Notes: a model not told the origin generated them from the sequence alone. A stretch of DNA of 64,000 nucleotides from Candidatus Krumholzibacteriota bacterium (GCA_016932415.1 JAFGCX010000036.1:38079-102078), one strand, 5' to 3'. Positions 34,945-43,786 are shown, counted from the first letter of the stretch. Numbers and translations: made by a program.

Positions 34945-35328
34945 ATGAAAAAGATCCTGGTAATCGAGGATTCGAGACTTGTCTCGGAGTTGTTAAAAGT
35001 GGAGCTGGGGAAAAGGGGATATGAAGCAGTAGTAAGGGATGATGGACTTGAGGGATTAAAAACGGCCAAGGAAATCGTTCCTGACCTTGTCATCCTTGAC
35101 GTCATGCTTCCATCGATGAATGGGTTCAAGATATGCCGCCTTCTTAAGTTTGACAAACGGTTCAAAAAAATACCCGTCATCATGCTGACGACAAGATCGC
35201 TTGAAGACGACAAAAAGATAGGCATGACAAGCGGGGCGGATGGATATATGGCAAAACCGTTCAATATCGACGAACTCGTCGAAAAGATCGAATCTCTGAC
35301 CCTCGTCGAGAGTAAGGTTGCTGATTGA
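34945..35328 (+). CDS. Single-domain response regulator at head of the pilus cluster
   Basis: 127-residue receiver: acidic pair in LVIEDSRLV, phosphoacceptor Asp in DLVILDVMLPSMNGFKI, Thr in VIMLTTRSLEDD and Lys in YMAKPFNIDEL. GGGAGGAATA ribosome site. Its stop codon overlaps the possible start of the pilC-like gene, so it is part of the pilus operon; PilG/PilH-type receivers occupy similar positions in other genomes. No chemosensory kinase is nearby. The 162 bases upstream hold no gene and no convincing promoter. Confidence 0.9.
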   Translation: MKKILVIEDSRLVSELLKVELGKRGYEAVVRDDGLEGLKTAKEIVPDLVILDVMLPSMNGFKICRLLKFDKRFKKIPVIMLTTRSLEDDKKIGMTSGADGYMAKPFNIDELVEKIESLTLVESKVAD

Positions 35329-35330
35329 CG

Positions 35331-36563
35331 ATGCCTTTTTATCAGTATAAGGCTTTTAATAATAGTGGAATCATGGTCAAGGGGGAGATGGAATTCGCCG
35401 ACAGGGTACATCTTCTCAATAAACTGTCAGGCATGGGGTATCATGTCTCCTCTCTTAAAGAAAAACGTTCGGGGAATCTACACGCGATCCTGGAGAAACT
35501 CGGGTATTCCTCCTACCGGATAAGCAGAAAAAGCAGGATAGTATTTACCAGACAGATGGCATCGCTTCTCGACGCTGGGATCCCGATAAACAACGCTCTC
35601 ACGCTTATCAGAAAACAGAACGGTGACAAGGGACTCTCAATCCTCGTGCAGGAACTCAAAAAAAGTATCGAAGGTGGTTCGGCCGTGTCCGAAGCTCTCT
35701 CCGGAAGAAGAGACGTATTCTCAGATTCATATATTTCGATGGTCGAAGCCGGTGAGGTGTCGGGAATGCTGGCAGAGACTTTCAACAGGCTTGCCGACCT
35801 CGAGGAAGCTGAGAATGACAGGGCCGAAAAGGTCAAGGCTGCCGTATCGTACCCCGTGATACTTCTTATAGCCTCGCTTCTGGGAATCAATTTCCTTATG
35901 ATAGTCGTCTTTCCGACTTTCATAAAGATCTTTGACGCGGCAGATATCGCGCTTCCTTTCACCACCAGGACCACTATCCTCATAAGCCGGTTCATGAGGG
36001 AAAACCTGATCCTGATCGCGGCGGTCATACTGGTCGTGGTACTGATATTGAGATGGTATAACGGAACGGAGAAAGGCAGATATTTCTTTGACGATATGAA
36101 ATTGAGAATTCCTGTCTTTGGTCCACTTTTCCTCAAATCCAGCCTGGCGTCTTTTTCCCACACCTATCAGTCGCTCAACAGCAGCGGCATAGCGATATCG
36201 CAGAGCCTTGGAATAATTGCCAGGGCGATGGGAAACTCCGTGGTCAAACGGGCCGCGCTTAAAGCGAAGGATATGATAAGCGATGGCGGAACGATAGCGG
36301 AGTCATTCAGCAAAGCGGGAAGTTTTCCTCCCCTTGTCGTGCACATGGTGTCGATCGGTGAGGAGAGCGGTAACATGGATGAGATGCTTGGAAAATTGAG
36401 TGAATATTATGAAAAGGAGATAGGTTATTCGATAGCAAGACTGACTACTGTGATTGAACCAGTGCTGATAGCCGCGATGGGATTGATCATCGCTTTTATG
36501 TACCTGTCCCTGATCACTCCGATGATGCAGATGATGAAAGTGGCGAAGGGAGGTGGTCTGTGA
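35331..36563 (+). CDS. pilC: Type IV pilus / type II secretion inner-membrane platform protein (PilC/GspF family)
   Basis: About 410 residues with the duplicated GspF domain. First copy: FTRQMASLLDAGIPINNALTL, then a TM pair near 180-205 (YPVILLIASLLGINFLMIVV) and 220-240; second copy: KSSLASFSHTYQSLNSSGIAISQSL; last TM ~380-400 followed by LITPMMQMM. It organises pilin assembly with the ATPase and PilMNOP. The ATG at 35331 is used here; a TTG at 35325 overlaps the previous stop. First structural gene of a continuous cluster running to 43582. Confidence 0.93.
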   Translation: MPFYQYKAFNNSGIMVKGEMEFADRVHLLNKLSGMGYHVSSLKEKRSGNLHAILEKLGYSSYRISRKSRIVFTRQMASLLDAGIPINNALTLIRKQNGDKGLSILVQELKKSIEGGSAVSEALSGRRDVFSDSYISMVEAGEVSGMLAETFNRLADLEEAENDRAEKVKAAVSYPVILLIASLLGINFLMIVVFPTFIKIFDAADIALPFTTRTTILISRFMRENLILIAAVILVVVLILRWYNGTEKGRYFFDDMKLRIPVFGPLFLKSSLASFSHTYQSLNSSGIAISQSLGIIARAMGNSVVKRAALKAKDMISDGGTIAESFSKAGSFPPLVVHMVSIGEESGNMDEMLGKLSEYYEKEIGYSIARLTTVIEPVLIAAMGLIIAFMYLSLITPMMQMMKVAKGGGL

Positions 36564-36616
36564 AAACCTGACCGTTGAATTAACAGGCAGAAGAATCGTT
36601 TGATGGAGGAAACAAG

Positions 36617-36967
36617 ATGGTGAAAAGAAAAAAAGACGGGGGATGGACCCTGATAGAACTGGTAATCGTCATTGTCATACTTGGATTGATCGCCGCCGTG
36701 ACGATCCCCGCGTATATGAATATGACAGACAGCGCCGAGATCAATTCATGCCAGGCCGCCCAGGCTACGATCCGGTCAGCTGTAAGTATCTATTACGCGA
36801 AAAATGTCGGAACGCTTCCGGCAGGTCTGGCAACGACGATGTTCATGAACAACGAGATTCCGACCTGTCCGACCGGGGGAACGATCACCTATACGAAGAC
36901 ATCGGACAGTACATATACCGTTTCATGCAGCAACAGCGAGCATAACGCGGCCGCGCTGACGCCTTAG
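36617..36967 (+). CDS. Major prepilin / pseudopilin (PilA/GspG-like)
   Basis: 116 residues. Nine-residue basic leader ending GG, then WTLIELVIVIVILGLIAAVTIPAY: a class III signal with Glu at +5 but Trp rather than Phe at +1. After the helix (TDSAEINSCQAAQATIRSAVSIYYAKN) comes a small C-terminal domain with Cys pairs (CQA... and CPTGG / VSCS), which could form a disulfide-bonded D-region. AGGAAACAAG ribosome site. Short and abundant-looking, so probably the major subunit of this fibre; GspG-like and PilA-like readings are both possible. Confidence 0.85.
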   Translation: MVKRKKDGGWTLIELVIVIVILGLIAAVTIPAYMNMTDSAEINSCQAAQATIRSAVSIYYAKNVGTLPAGLATTMFMNNEIPTCPTGGTITYTKTSDSTYTVSCSNSEHNAAALTP

Positions 36968-37048
36968 GGCCAAAGGATGACAGTGAAGACAGAGAAGTCA
37001 CTATAGAAAGGATCATCCGATGAACCCGGAGACGGGAGGAGTCTGCCG

Positions 37049-37405
37049 ATGAGAATATCAGATCAGAGTGGGTTCACTCTGATAGAACTTATCATCACCA
37101 TCGTGATCCTTGGGATGATCGCGTATTCGTTCTCATCGATGTACGCAGGGCTGCTGTCTGCTTCATCACACGATGACATGATGACTCGCGCCGCGCAGAT
37201 AGCGGAAAACAGGATGGAAGATTCGGTGAGATCGGGAGTCGGTATTGCGCCGGTATCCTGGACTGCCGATTCAGGGTACGAATGGATGAGAGATGTGACT
37301 GTTCTTAAGGACTCAGGAGGCGCTCCAACGCTGGTCAAGATCGAAGTTCGAATAAGGAAGGATGAGAGAATCATATGTTCCCTGGTCACGCATATTGCCG
37401 GATGA
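37049..37405 (+). CDS. Minor prepilin (PilV/GspI-like)
   Basis: 118 residues; leader MRISDQSG then FTLIELIITIVILGMIAYSF, canonical Phe+1 and Glu+5. The rest is a small globular domain without repeats. ATG overlaps no earlier gene; preceded by GGGAGGAG. The ATGA overlap with the next prepilin shows they are co-translated. Assigned to the PilV/GspI minor pilins only by size and position. Confidence 0.82.
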   Translation: MRISDQSGFTLIELIITIVILGMIAYSFSSMYAGLLSASSHDDMMTRAAQIAENRMEDSVRSGVGIAPVSWTADSGYEWMRDVTVLKDSGGAPTLVKIEVRIRKDERIICSLVTHIAG

Positions 37406-37959
37406 GAGAATGCCTGGCTTTGCCCTGCTCCCACGTGAGCGGGATGACTCTGATAGAACTGATCATCACCATAACGATCATCGGTATCATCGTTATGGCT
37501 GGTGCTCCTCTTCTTATCGATCTGATGACGACTATGTCAGTCTCGCAGGGAAAGGCCGGAATAAACAGGATATCACGCGAGTCTTACGCCGGGATCTCGG
37601 GTGAGATAAGATCAGCTCTTGGCGATCCGCTATCGATGCGCCCCTGGGTAAGTCCTGATGGCCTTGTACTAAGGATTTACAGGAACAGTAACCAGGCTGA
37701 TTCGATAAGGTATTACTTCGAATCAAATGGAGAGTCGGTGTTTCTCTTCAGATCAGCGGCCGGTGGAGCCGGTGTGCTGGTTCCGTCATTTGCTGACAGG
37801 GATGTCGATTACATGGGAGGGAGCTTCTTCGTTGATAACGGAAACACGGGATATTCGACGACGGGCCAGGTCGGATTGAATGTGAAAATCCGTAAGGATC
37901 GCAGTATCGAACCTGACTCGACGATCTTCGAATTCGGATTCCAGTGCAGGAACTATTGA
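37402..37959 (+). CDS. Minor prepilin (PilW/GspJ-like)
   Basis: 185 residues beginning at the ATG that overlaps the previous stop (ATGA). Leader MRECLALPCSHVSG is long for a type IVa prepilin and contains two Cys; the mature start is MTLIELIITITIIGIIVMAG with Met at +1 and Glu at +5. A larger C-terminal domain (residues ~45-185) resembles PilW/GspJ minor pilins. Non-aromatic Met+1 is unusual but tolerated in known prepilin peptidase substrates. Confidence 0.8.
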   Translation: MRECLALPCSHVSGMTLIELIITITIIGIIVMAGAPLLIDLMTTMSVSQGKAGINRISRESYAGISGEIRSALGDPLSMRPWVSPDGLVLRIYRNSNQADSIRYYFESNGESVFLFRSAAGGAGVLVPSFADRDVDYMGGSFFVDNGNTGYSTTGQVGLNVKIRKDRSIEPDSTIFEFGFQCRNY

Positions 37960-38007
37960 ACCGTCGGACAGGGAAAGAAGTTTCTGGCAAGAAAGGATTA
38001 TTTGCCG

Positions 38008-39060
38008 ATGATCTCGATAGCGGGACATAAGCGGGTTCTTGGTATCGATATGAGTCCAAGGTTTATAAAGCTTGTCGAAGTCGAGTCAGGCCGAGGTGGC
38101 ATTATGGTCCTGAAAACAGCTATAGACCGGATAACGGAGGATGATGAGGATGGAGGCCCCGTGAGATACGCCGAAAGACTGAAAGGACTTATACGGAATA
38201 ACGGTATCAAGGCGAAAAAGGCTTTTGCCGTACTTATGCCCGAGGATGTTATTGAAAGATTTGTGAGCGTGCCGGCCGAAGCGGGAAAGAAAATCAGGGA
38301 GATCATCGAGTGGGAGGTCCCCAAGCATATAGACTACTCGATGGAGGAAACCGTCTATGATTACAATATCTCGGAAATCCCCGACAGCAGCCGGAAAGAC
38401 GTTCATCTCGCGATCGCCAGAAGAGACAGAGTCGAAAAGCTGGCCAGCATTATTCAAGAAGCAGATCTATGTCCCGAAGGGATCGAATCGAGATCGAGCT
38501 CGCTGTGCAGGCTTATGAATGGTTTTTCAGGTATTGAGAAAAAGACAGTCGCGATCCTCGATATCGAACACAGATGGAGCACATTGTTGATACTCAGGGA
38601 TAAGGTCCTTATCATGTCCAGGAGAATCGAGAACGGAACAAATGATATTCTCGAATCGATCTCCAGCCTGATCGGCTGCAGTGAACATGAGTCGCGCGTT
38701 TACATGATGGAGACCGGTTTTTCAGAGCCGATCATAAATGGGGAGGAAGTCCCTCCACTATCTCTAGAGTATACTGTTTATTCAGCGATAGAAAGGTCAG
38801 TAGACAGACTTGTGGCAGACCTGAAAAGATCTTATGAGATATTCAAGGCTCAAAATGAGATGCAGAATAATCCGGACATTATCTACCTGACCGGGGGAAC
38901 GTCGCTTCTTCCAAATATCGACAGGGTCCTGCAGATCAAAATGGGTATAGAAACTGAAGTACTCGATCCGTTTGGAACTGGATTGCTTTCTGATGAGAGC
39001 GGTACGGACTCTTTCGCTCAACTGACGGTTGCTCTAGGGCTGGCTATAAGGAGTCGATGA
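38008..39060 (+). CDS. pilM: Type IV pilus assembly protein, actin-like ATPase fold
   Basis: About 350 residues. LGIDMSPRFIKLVEVE gives the N-terminal actin-like phosphate loop, AVLMPEDVIERFVSVPAEAGKKI the central region, and IIYLTGGTSLLPNIDRVLQIKMG the C-terminal adenosine motif. PilM binds the cytoplasmic tail of PilN. Start at ATG with AAAGGATT upstream; a TTG six bases earlier is the alternative. Overlaps pilN by an ATGA junction. Confidence 0.94.
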   Translation: MISIAGHKRVLGIDMSPRFIKLVEVESGRGGIMVLKTAIDRITEDDEDGGPVRYAERLKGLIRNNGIKAKKAFAVLMPEDVIERFVSVPAEAGKKIREIIEWEVPKHIDYSMEETVYDYNISEIPDSSRKDVHLAIARRDRVEKLASIIQEADLCPEGIESRSSSLCRLMNGFSGIEKKTVAILDIEHRWSTLLILRDKVLIMSRRIENGTNDILESISSLIGCSEHESRVYMMETGFSEPIINGEEVPPLSLEYTVYSAIERSVDRLVADLKRSYEIFKAQNEMQNNPDIIYLTGGTSLLPNIDRVLQIKMGIETEVLDPFGTGLLSDESGTDSFAQLTVALGLAIRSR

Positions 39061-39653
39061 TGGGCGAAATCAACCTTATGCCGCGGGATTTGATCTTTCT
39101 TCTGAAGTGGCCGATCAGAAAGATCGTTGTCATAGCAGTGCTTTCATCGATTGCCGGTTCATTGGGCATATCTGCCGCTTACGAGAAAATGATCATTGAT
39201 AACAAGAGGATCATCTCAAAATTCGATACCGATCTGTCCGATCTTTCCCGTCGAAAGGACGAGATGTCGGTGATTATAAATGGAATGGAAAAGATTCCCG
39301 ATAGAAAAGCGGAGATAGATAAGATCGCGAGAGTTCTGAAAGAGTACGACACGGAAAGGATACTCTGGTCCGGCCTGATCGGAGAAATAAGTCGAAACTG
39401 CCACAGGGATCTATGGGTGGACGTCATGGAAGTATCCGAACGGCGGACAAAGGATAAAGACAGTACCGGACAAAAGAGCCTGGTACTGATGCTTGATGGC
39501 AAGGCGATCGACAGGAAAAAAATAGCTCACTTTCTGCAGTTTATGGAATCAAGCAGAAATTTTGAAAATATTGAACTGATGAAGGTAGAAAGCGCGTCAC
39601 ACGAGGACAAAAGATATTATAGATTCGAGATAGTATGTCACGTGGTCAGGTGA
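39057..39653 (+). CDS. pilN: Type IV pilus assembly protein PilN
   Basis: 198 residues. Cytoplasmic N-terminal GEINLMPRDLIFLLKWP resembles the PilM-binding INLLP motif; one TM helix (~22-42), coiled-coil segment (~45-105) and a small alpha/beta domain. Start codon overlaps the pilM stop (ATGA). Identity is supported by the strict M-N-O-P-Q order. Confidence 0.88.
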   Translation: MMGEINLMPRDLIFLLKWPIRKIVVIAVLSSIAGSLGISAAYEKMIIDNKRIISKFDTDLSDLSRRKDEMSVIINGMEKIPDRKAEIDKIARVLKEYDTERILWSGLIGEISRNCHRDLWVDVMEVSERRTKDKDSTGQKSLVLMLDGKAIDRKKIAHFLQFMESSRNFENIELMKVESASHEDKRYYRFEIVCHVVR

Positions 39654-39661
39654 TTGCCGGT

Positions 39662-40252
39662 ATGAAGGAAAGCAGAACAAGAATAATATACATGATCGTT
39701 TCCGGTGGGGCTGTCTGTCTTTTGCTGGTAGCCGTGACTTTTCTCTCTCCCATAGCGATCAGGGCGAATAAAATCATTGCCACTAAAACGAGAATGGAAA
39801 ACCGGATATTGATTCTGAGGAATGACGAATTGCCTGAAATGGAGAAGGAAGTATCCGTGGCGACCCGGATGGAAAGCCTGTGGGGGGCGCTTATCGAAAA
39901 ACACGAACTCCTTACCAGGCAGGTACCTGAAAACCCCGAAATAGGAATCCTGATAGAGGAGTTTACCGATATAGCGGAAAAAACAGGTGTCGAAATACTG
40001 AACGCTTCGTCAACCGGAACGATTTTAAAACCTGGATTCAGCACAGTTCCAATAGAACTGAGTGTCAGATGCAGTTATTCGAAACTGGAAGATCTAATAA
40101 GGGAGATAGAGAGTGCTGAAAGGTTGTTGAGGATCGATGCTTTCAGGATCGATTCGGATATGACTATAGATCCACTCCTCCACATAGAATTTAAGATCAG
40201 CGCGTTTATCAGGAGCAGCGGCATGGCTCAATCTCCGAATGAAAGCGGGTAG
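39662..40252 (+). CDS. pilO: Type IV pilus assembly protein PilO
   Basis: About 196 residues: short N terminus, TM helix (~10-30, IYMIVSGGAVCLLLVAVTF), coiled coil and a ferredoxin-like periplasmic domain. The ATG at 39662 has AGGTGA at good spacing; an ATG at 39635, inside pilN, is possible. PilO pairs with PilN to form the periplasmic alignment complex. Sequence is divergent, position carries most of the weight. Confidence 0.84.
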   Translation: MKESRTRIIYMIVSGGAVCLLLVAVTFLSPIAIRANKIIATKTRMENRILILRNDELPEMEKEVSVATRMESLWGALIEKHELLTRQVPENPEIGILIEEFTDIAEKTGVEILNASSTGTILKPGFSTVPIELSVRCSYSKLEDLIREIESAERLLRIDAFRIDSDMTIDPLLHIEFKISAFIRSSGMAQSPNESG

Positions 40253-40753
40253 ATGATTATGCGACTTTTAAAAAATATCATAATCATTATCTGCCTGACG
40301 CTTTGCGCCATGGTCGTCCAACGCGACACGCTTGAGGCCCAGGAATACAATATAAAAGAGATCATGAAGAAGGAAGCAGCTGCGATAGATCAGAAAGAAC
40401 AACTTGGCGAGGATATACTTCAGCAGATGCAGGATATAATAGCCGATCTCGACAGCTTGATCTCCTTCAGAAACCTTAAGAATCCGGAGAGATGGGCTGG
40501 AAATATATTCAGGCCCCGCTTTAGTCTTTTTATTAATACAATCGATTCATCCAGGCCTAATGAAAAGAAAGACCGGGGGGAACCCGATCTGGTTCTTACC
40601 GGGACTCTGATCGGAAACGGGAGAGCGATCGCGATCTTCGGAACACGAGAGGTTAAAGTCGGGGATGTTATTGATGGTTTGACGGTCAGCAGAATAGAGA
40701 CAGGGATCGTAGTCCTTGAAGGTAAAAATGGGCTTTTAACGATACGAATGTAA
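40253..40753 (+). CDS. Pilus assembly PilP-like protein (GspC/PilP homology domain)
   Basis: 166 residues with an N-terminal signal/anchor helix (LLKNIIIIICLTLCAMVV), a ~50-residue helical linker and a C-terminal small beta domain (PDLVLTGTLIGNGRAIAIFG, EVKVGDVIDGLTVSRIETGI) typical of the GspC/PilP homology region that contacts the secretin. Its start codon directly follows the pilO stop. Lacks a lipobox, unlike classical PilP. Confidence 0.8.
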   Translation: MIMRLLKNIIIIICLTLCAMVVQRDTLEAQEYNIKEIMKKEAAAIDQKEQLGEDILQQMQDIIADLDSLISFRNLKNPERWAGNIFRPRFSLFINTIDSSRPNEKKDRGEPDLVLTGTLIGNGRAIAIFGTREVKVGDVIDGLTVSRIETGIVVLEGKNGLLTIRM

Positions 40754-40763
40754 ATAACCGGGG

Positions 40764-41882
40764 ATGTCAATGATGAAACTTAAAGATCTCATGAAAACGC
40801 TTCTTGTCACAGGCACTCTATTCGCGGCATCAGGTCTTGGTGCTACGGAAAAAGTGAATATCAGCGAAGATTTCGACTCCAGGTGGGATTCCAGGGTCTC
40901 AATAGAGTTTTCCCAGACCGATATAAAGGAAGCCTTGAGACAGCTGGCGAGGATCTCTGGACTGAATATAATAACAGGGGAGAAGATCACGGGAAGCATC
41001 ACGGCAAGAATGATCGACGTCGACCTGGAGGAGGCACTTTCTTCGATTGTCAGATCCTGCGGCTATTCATATATGCGTGAAGGGGATATTATAAGGGTCG
41101 TTACCGTCCCTCCGGAAATGGTCGGTATCGACAGGGATACTCCGCAAGTCCTGATCGAATCGAAGATAGTCGAAGTTGTCCTTGGAAAATCAAATGAATC
41201 GGGAGTCAACTGGGAGATGCTTTCTTCAGAAATGGGTGATGGCGTCTTTGTCGATGGAACTGTCGATCTCCCCCGCGGCGACTCGGGTCTCCTGCTGAAT
41301 ATCTACAACGGGGATGTAGAAAACCTGATCCAGATGATCTCCCAGCAAAGCAGCACCAACATTTTATCTTCTCCGCGCATAGTGGCTCTCGATGGCAGGG
41401 AAGCAAGAATACTCGTAGGTGAAAAAGTGGCGTACCAGCAGTCGTTCGGGCAGGCGAGCGGAGGGATCACGACTACTACCGTTAATTTCGAGGATGTCGG
41501 AATAAAGCTCTACGTCACGCCATTCGTCAGGCCCGATGATACTATTATCATAGATATCCTGGTGGAAGTCAGTTCGGTAAAAGAATGGAGATCGGTCAGC
41601 AATGGTGACGAGATACCGATAATCAGTACCAAACAGACTACAAGCAGGGTCCTCGTCAGAAACAATACCACATTGATAATAGGGGGTCTGATCGGAGAAA
41701 ACAGGATCGAATCGGTTTTTAAAGTCCCCGTCCTGGGATCTATTCCCCTCTTGAAATATCTTTTCAGCAGCAGAAGGTCGGAGACGACCAAGACAGAACT
41801 GACAGTATTTATAACGCCGAAACTGATGGTCCACGAGTCAGGCGGGAGATCAGACCAGGCCTTGATCAAGGAAGAACAATAA
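40764..41882 (+). CDS. pilQ: Secretin (PilQ/GspD family), short form with a single N0 domain
   Basis: 372 residues, roughly half the usual PilQ or GspD length. Signal peptide (~1-27), one STN/N0 domain (~40-115, IEFSQTDIKEALRQLARISG to YMREGDIIRVV) and then directly the secretin core: PQVLIESKIVEVVLGKS, NILSSPRIVALDGREARILV, VGIKLYVTPFVRPDDTIIID, LIIGGLIGENRIESVFKVPV and LTVFITPKLM. N1-N3 ring domains and AMIN domains are missing. Intact frame, tight junction with pilB (TAATG), so the shortness is genuine. Outer-membrane channel for the fibre. Confidence 0.92.
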   Translation: MSMMKLKDLMKTLLVTGTLFAASGLGATEKVNISEDFDSRWDSRVSIEFSQTDIKEALRQLARISGLNIITGEKITGSITARMIDVDLEEALSSIVRSCGYSYMREGDIIRVVTVPPEMVGIDRDTPQVLIESKIVEVVLGKSNESGVNWEMLSSEMGDGVFVDGTVDLPRGDSGLLLNIYNGDVENLIQMISQQSSTNILSSPRIVALDGREARILVGEKVAYQQSFGQASGGITTTTVNFEDVGIKLYVTPFVRPDDTIIIDILVEVSSVKEWRSVSNGDEIPIISTKQTTSRVLVRNNTTLIIGGLIGENRIESVFKVPVLGSIPLLKYLFSSRRSETTKTELTVFITPKLMVHESGGRSDQALIKEEQ

Positions 41883-43582
41883 TGAGGTCAAAAGTAATTA
41901 CTTCTTTTCTTCAAAAATTAGGTTCCGATCTTGTCGAGCAGGGGGTCATCACTCAAAGTCAACTCGACCAGGCCAGGACCGAAACAGAAGATACCGGTGA
42001 AAATATGGGAGAGGCCCTCGTGAGACTCGGTTTTGCCGATTATAAACTGGTTAATAAATTTATCGGGGACGGACTTAATATCCCGACTCTGGAACTTGAG
42101 GATTATGAGATCGATCCTGCCACGGCAGCCCTGATAGACGAGGATACGGCACGGGGCCACAGCATGATACCGCTCTTTGAAATTGAAGACGTGATCACCA
42201 TAGCTATGGTCGATCCTTTCGATATATTTGCCATCGACAAGATAAGGGATATAACGAACAAGATAGTCGAACCGGTTCTTGCAAGCGAAAAGGATATCAG
42301 GGACAAGATCGATTCATTCTGGGGGGAACATAATAAACTCGATGAATTGATGGATGATCTTACCGAGAGATCGGCCCATGACGCCGTGAATCATACCTTT
42401 GATGAAGAGGCATCTGAAGGAATCCAGACTGACGACAGGCCGGTGATAAAACTTGTCGACTCGATTTTCAGCGACGCAATAGAAAGAGGATCGAGCGATA
42501 TCCATCTGGAACCTGAAGAGGGAAAATTGAAGGTGAGATACCGTGTCGACGGAGTGCTTCATGATATTTCCTCGTTCGGAGCGGAATATCAGGCCGCTGT
42601 CATAGCAAGAATAAAATACATGGCTGACATGGATATCGGAAAGAGAAGAGTTCCCCAGGACGGGAAAATACACCGGGTGATCGATGGGAAGAAATTCGAT
42701 TTCAGGGTATCGACATATCCGGTCGTCTATGGCGAAAAGCTTGTCATGAGGATCCTCGATCTCAGCAGCGTACGGGTAGACCTTGGCGAACTTGGGCTCG
42801 ATCCCGACCTTCTTGGCAGATACCGCCAGATAACGCAGGGAAATAACGGCATCATTCTCGTCACAGGACCAACGGGAAGCGGAAAGACGACTACCCTGTA
42901 CGCCACATTGAACGAGATCAGGGCCGAACATCTCAACATAACCACGATCGAGGATCCCGTGGAATACGAGATGAGGGGAGTGAATCAGGGTCAGGTAGAC
43001 GTGAAGGGAGGGGTCACATTCGCTTCAGCCCTTCGAGCGATTGTCCGCCAGGATCCCGATGTCATTCTTGTCGGTGAGATCAGGGATGGCGAGACATCTG
43101 AACTTTCCGTGAGAGCAGCCCTTACGGGGCATCTTGTTTTCAGTACTCTTCACACGAACAGCGCGTCAGGGGCGATAAGCAGGTTGACAGATATGGGGAT
43201 CGAACCGTTCCTTATAGCTTCAACTGTCAGGGGAGTCCTTGCCCAGCGTCTTGTCAGGCTGATCTGCCCCGATTGCCGTAAGGAATATAAACCGGAACCC
43301 CGGGAATATGAACTTCTTGATGTCGAGACTTCTTCCTCCCCGGTCTTTTTCAGGGGAGAGGGTTGTCAGGCTTGCGGCGGCACCGGCTTCAGGAAAAGGA
43401 TAGGTATCTATGAACTGCTCACGGTTAGCAGCGATATCCGCGGGCTCATCCTGGAAAAAGCTCCGGACTCGGTAATCGAGGAAGCGGCTGTCAGGTCGGG
43501 AATGAAGACGATGAAAATGGATGGGGCGAGTAAAGTGCTTCAGGGATTGACTACGGTGGATGAAGTGATGAGGGTCATCTGA
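41882..43582 (+). CDS. pilB: Type IV pilus / type II secretion assembly ATPase
   Basis: 566 residues. N-terminal MshEN/T2SSE_N domain (~10-150), then the hexameric ATPase: Walker A GPTGSGKT with Lys335, Asp box IEDPVEYEMRGVNQGQV, Walker B DPDVILVGEIRDGET, His box TGHLVFSTLHTN, and the tetracysteine zinc element CPDCRKEY...CQACGGTGF typical of PilB/GspE but absent from PilT. It powers fibre extension. Last gene of the cluster; no PilT retraction ATPase is present here. Confidence 0.95.
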   Translation: MRSKVITSFLQKLGSDLVEQGVITQSQLDQARTETEDTGENMGEALVRLGFADYKLVNKFIGDGLNIPTLELEDYEIDPATAALIDEDTARGHSMIPLFEIEDVITIAMVDPFDIFAIDKIRDITNKIVEPVLASEKDIRDKIDSFWGEHNKLDELMDDLTERSAHDAVNHTFDEEASEGIQTDDRPVIKLVDSIFSDAIERGSSDIHLEPEEGKLKVRYRVDGVLHDISSFGAEYQAAVIARIKYMADMDIGKRRVPQDGKIHRVIDGKKFDFRVSTYPVVYGEKLVMRILDLSSVRVDLGELGLDPDLLGRYRQITQGNNGIILVTGPTGSGKTTTLYATLNEIRAEHLNITTIEDPVEYEMRGVNQGQVDVKGGVTFASALRAIVRQDPDVILVGEIRDGETSELSVRAALTGHLVFSTLHTNSASGAISRLTDMGIEPFLIASTVRGVLAQRLVRLICPDCRKEYKPEPREYELLDVETSSSPVFFRGEGCQACGGTGFRKRIGIYELLTVSSDIRGLILEKAPDSVIEEAAVRSGMKTMKMDGASKVLQGLTTVDEVMRVI

Positions 43583-43615
43583 ATTCTGAGTCCGCCAGTC
43601 GCGGGCAGCACGGGC

Positions 43616-43648
43616 CGCCATTCTGACAGCCCCAATGGCGATTATTTT
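43616..43648 (+). terminator. Probable terminator of the pilus cluster
   Basis: CGCCATT (43616-43622) and AATGGCG (43634-43640), 11-base loop, followed by ATTATTTT. Confidence 0.55.
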
Positions 43649-43668
43649 CAACAGATTAAAGAAAAATC

Positions 43669-43696
43669 TTGAAAAGGTACAGGAACTCAATATATT
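43669..43696 (+). promoter_or_regulatory. Promoter of tRNA-Thr with palindrome over the -10 box
   Basis: TTGAAA (43669-43674), 16-base spacer, TATATT (43691-43696). The -10 sits in the centre of the perfect 16-bp palindrome ACTCAATATATTGAGT (43685-43700). Confidence 0.7.
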
Positions 43697-43710
43697 GAGT
43701 ATTCACAGGG

Positions 43711-43786
<76 letters not shown>

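Noticed and set aside
42314-42931. 205-codon open frame on the minus strand inside pilB
   Set aside because: Lies wholly opposite a conserved ATPase gene, has no ribosome site and no recognisable domain; codon-phase shadow.
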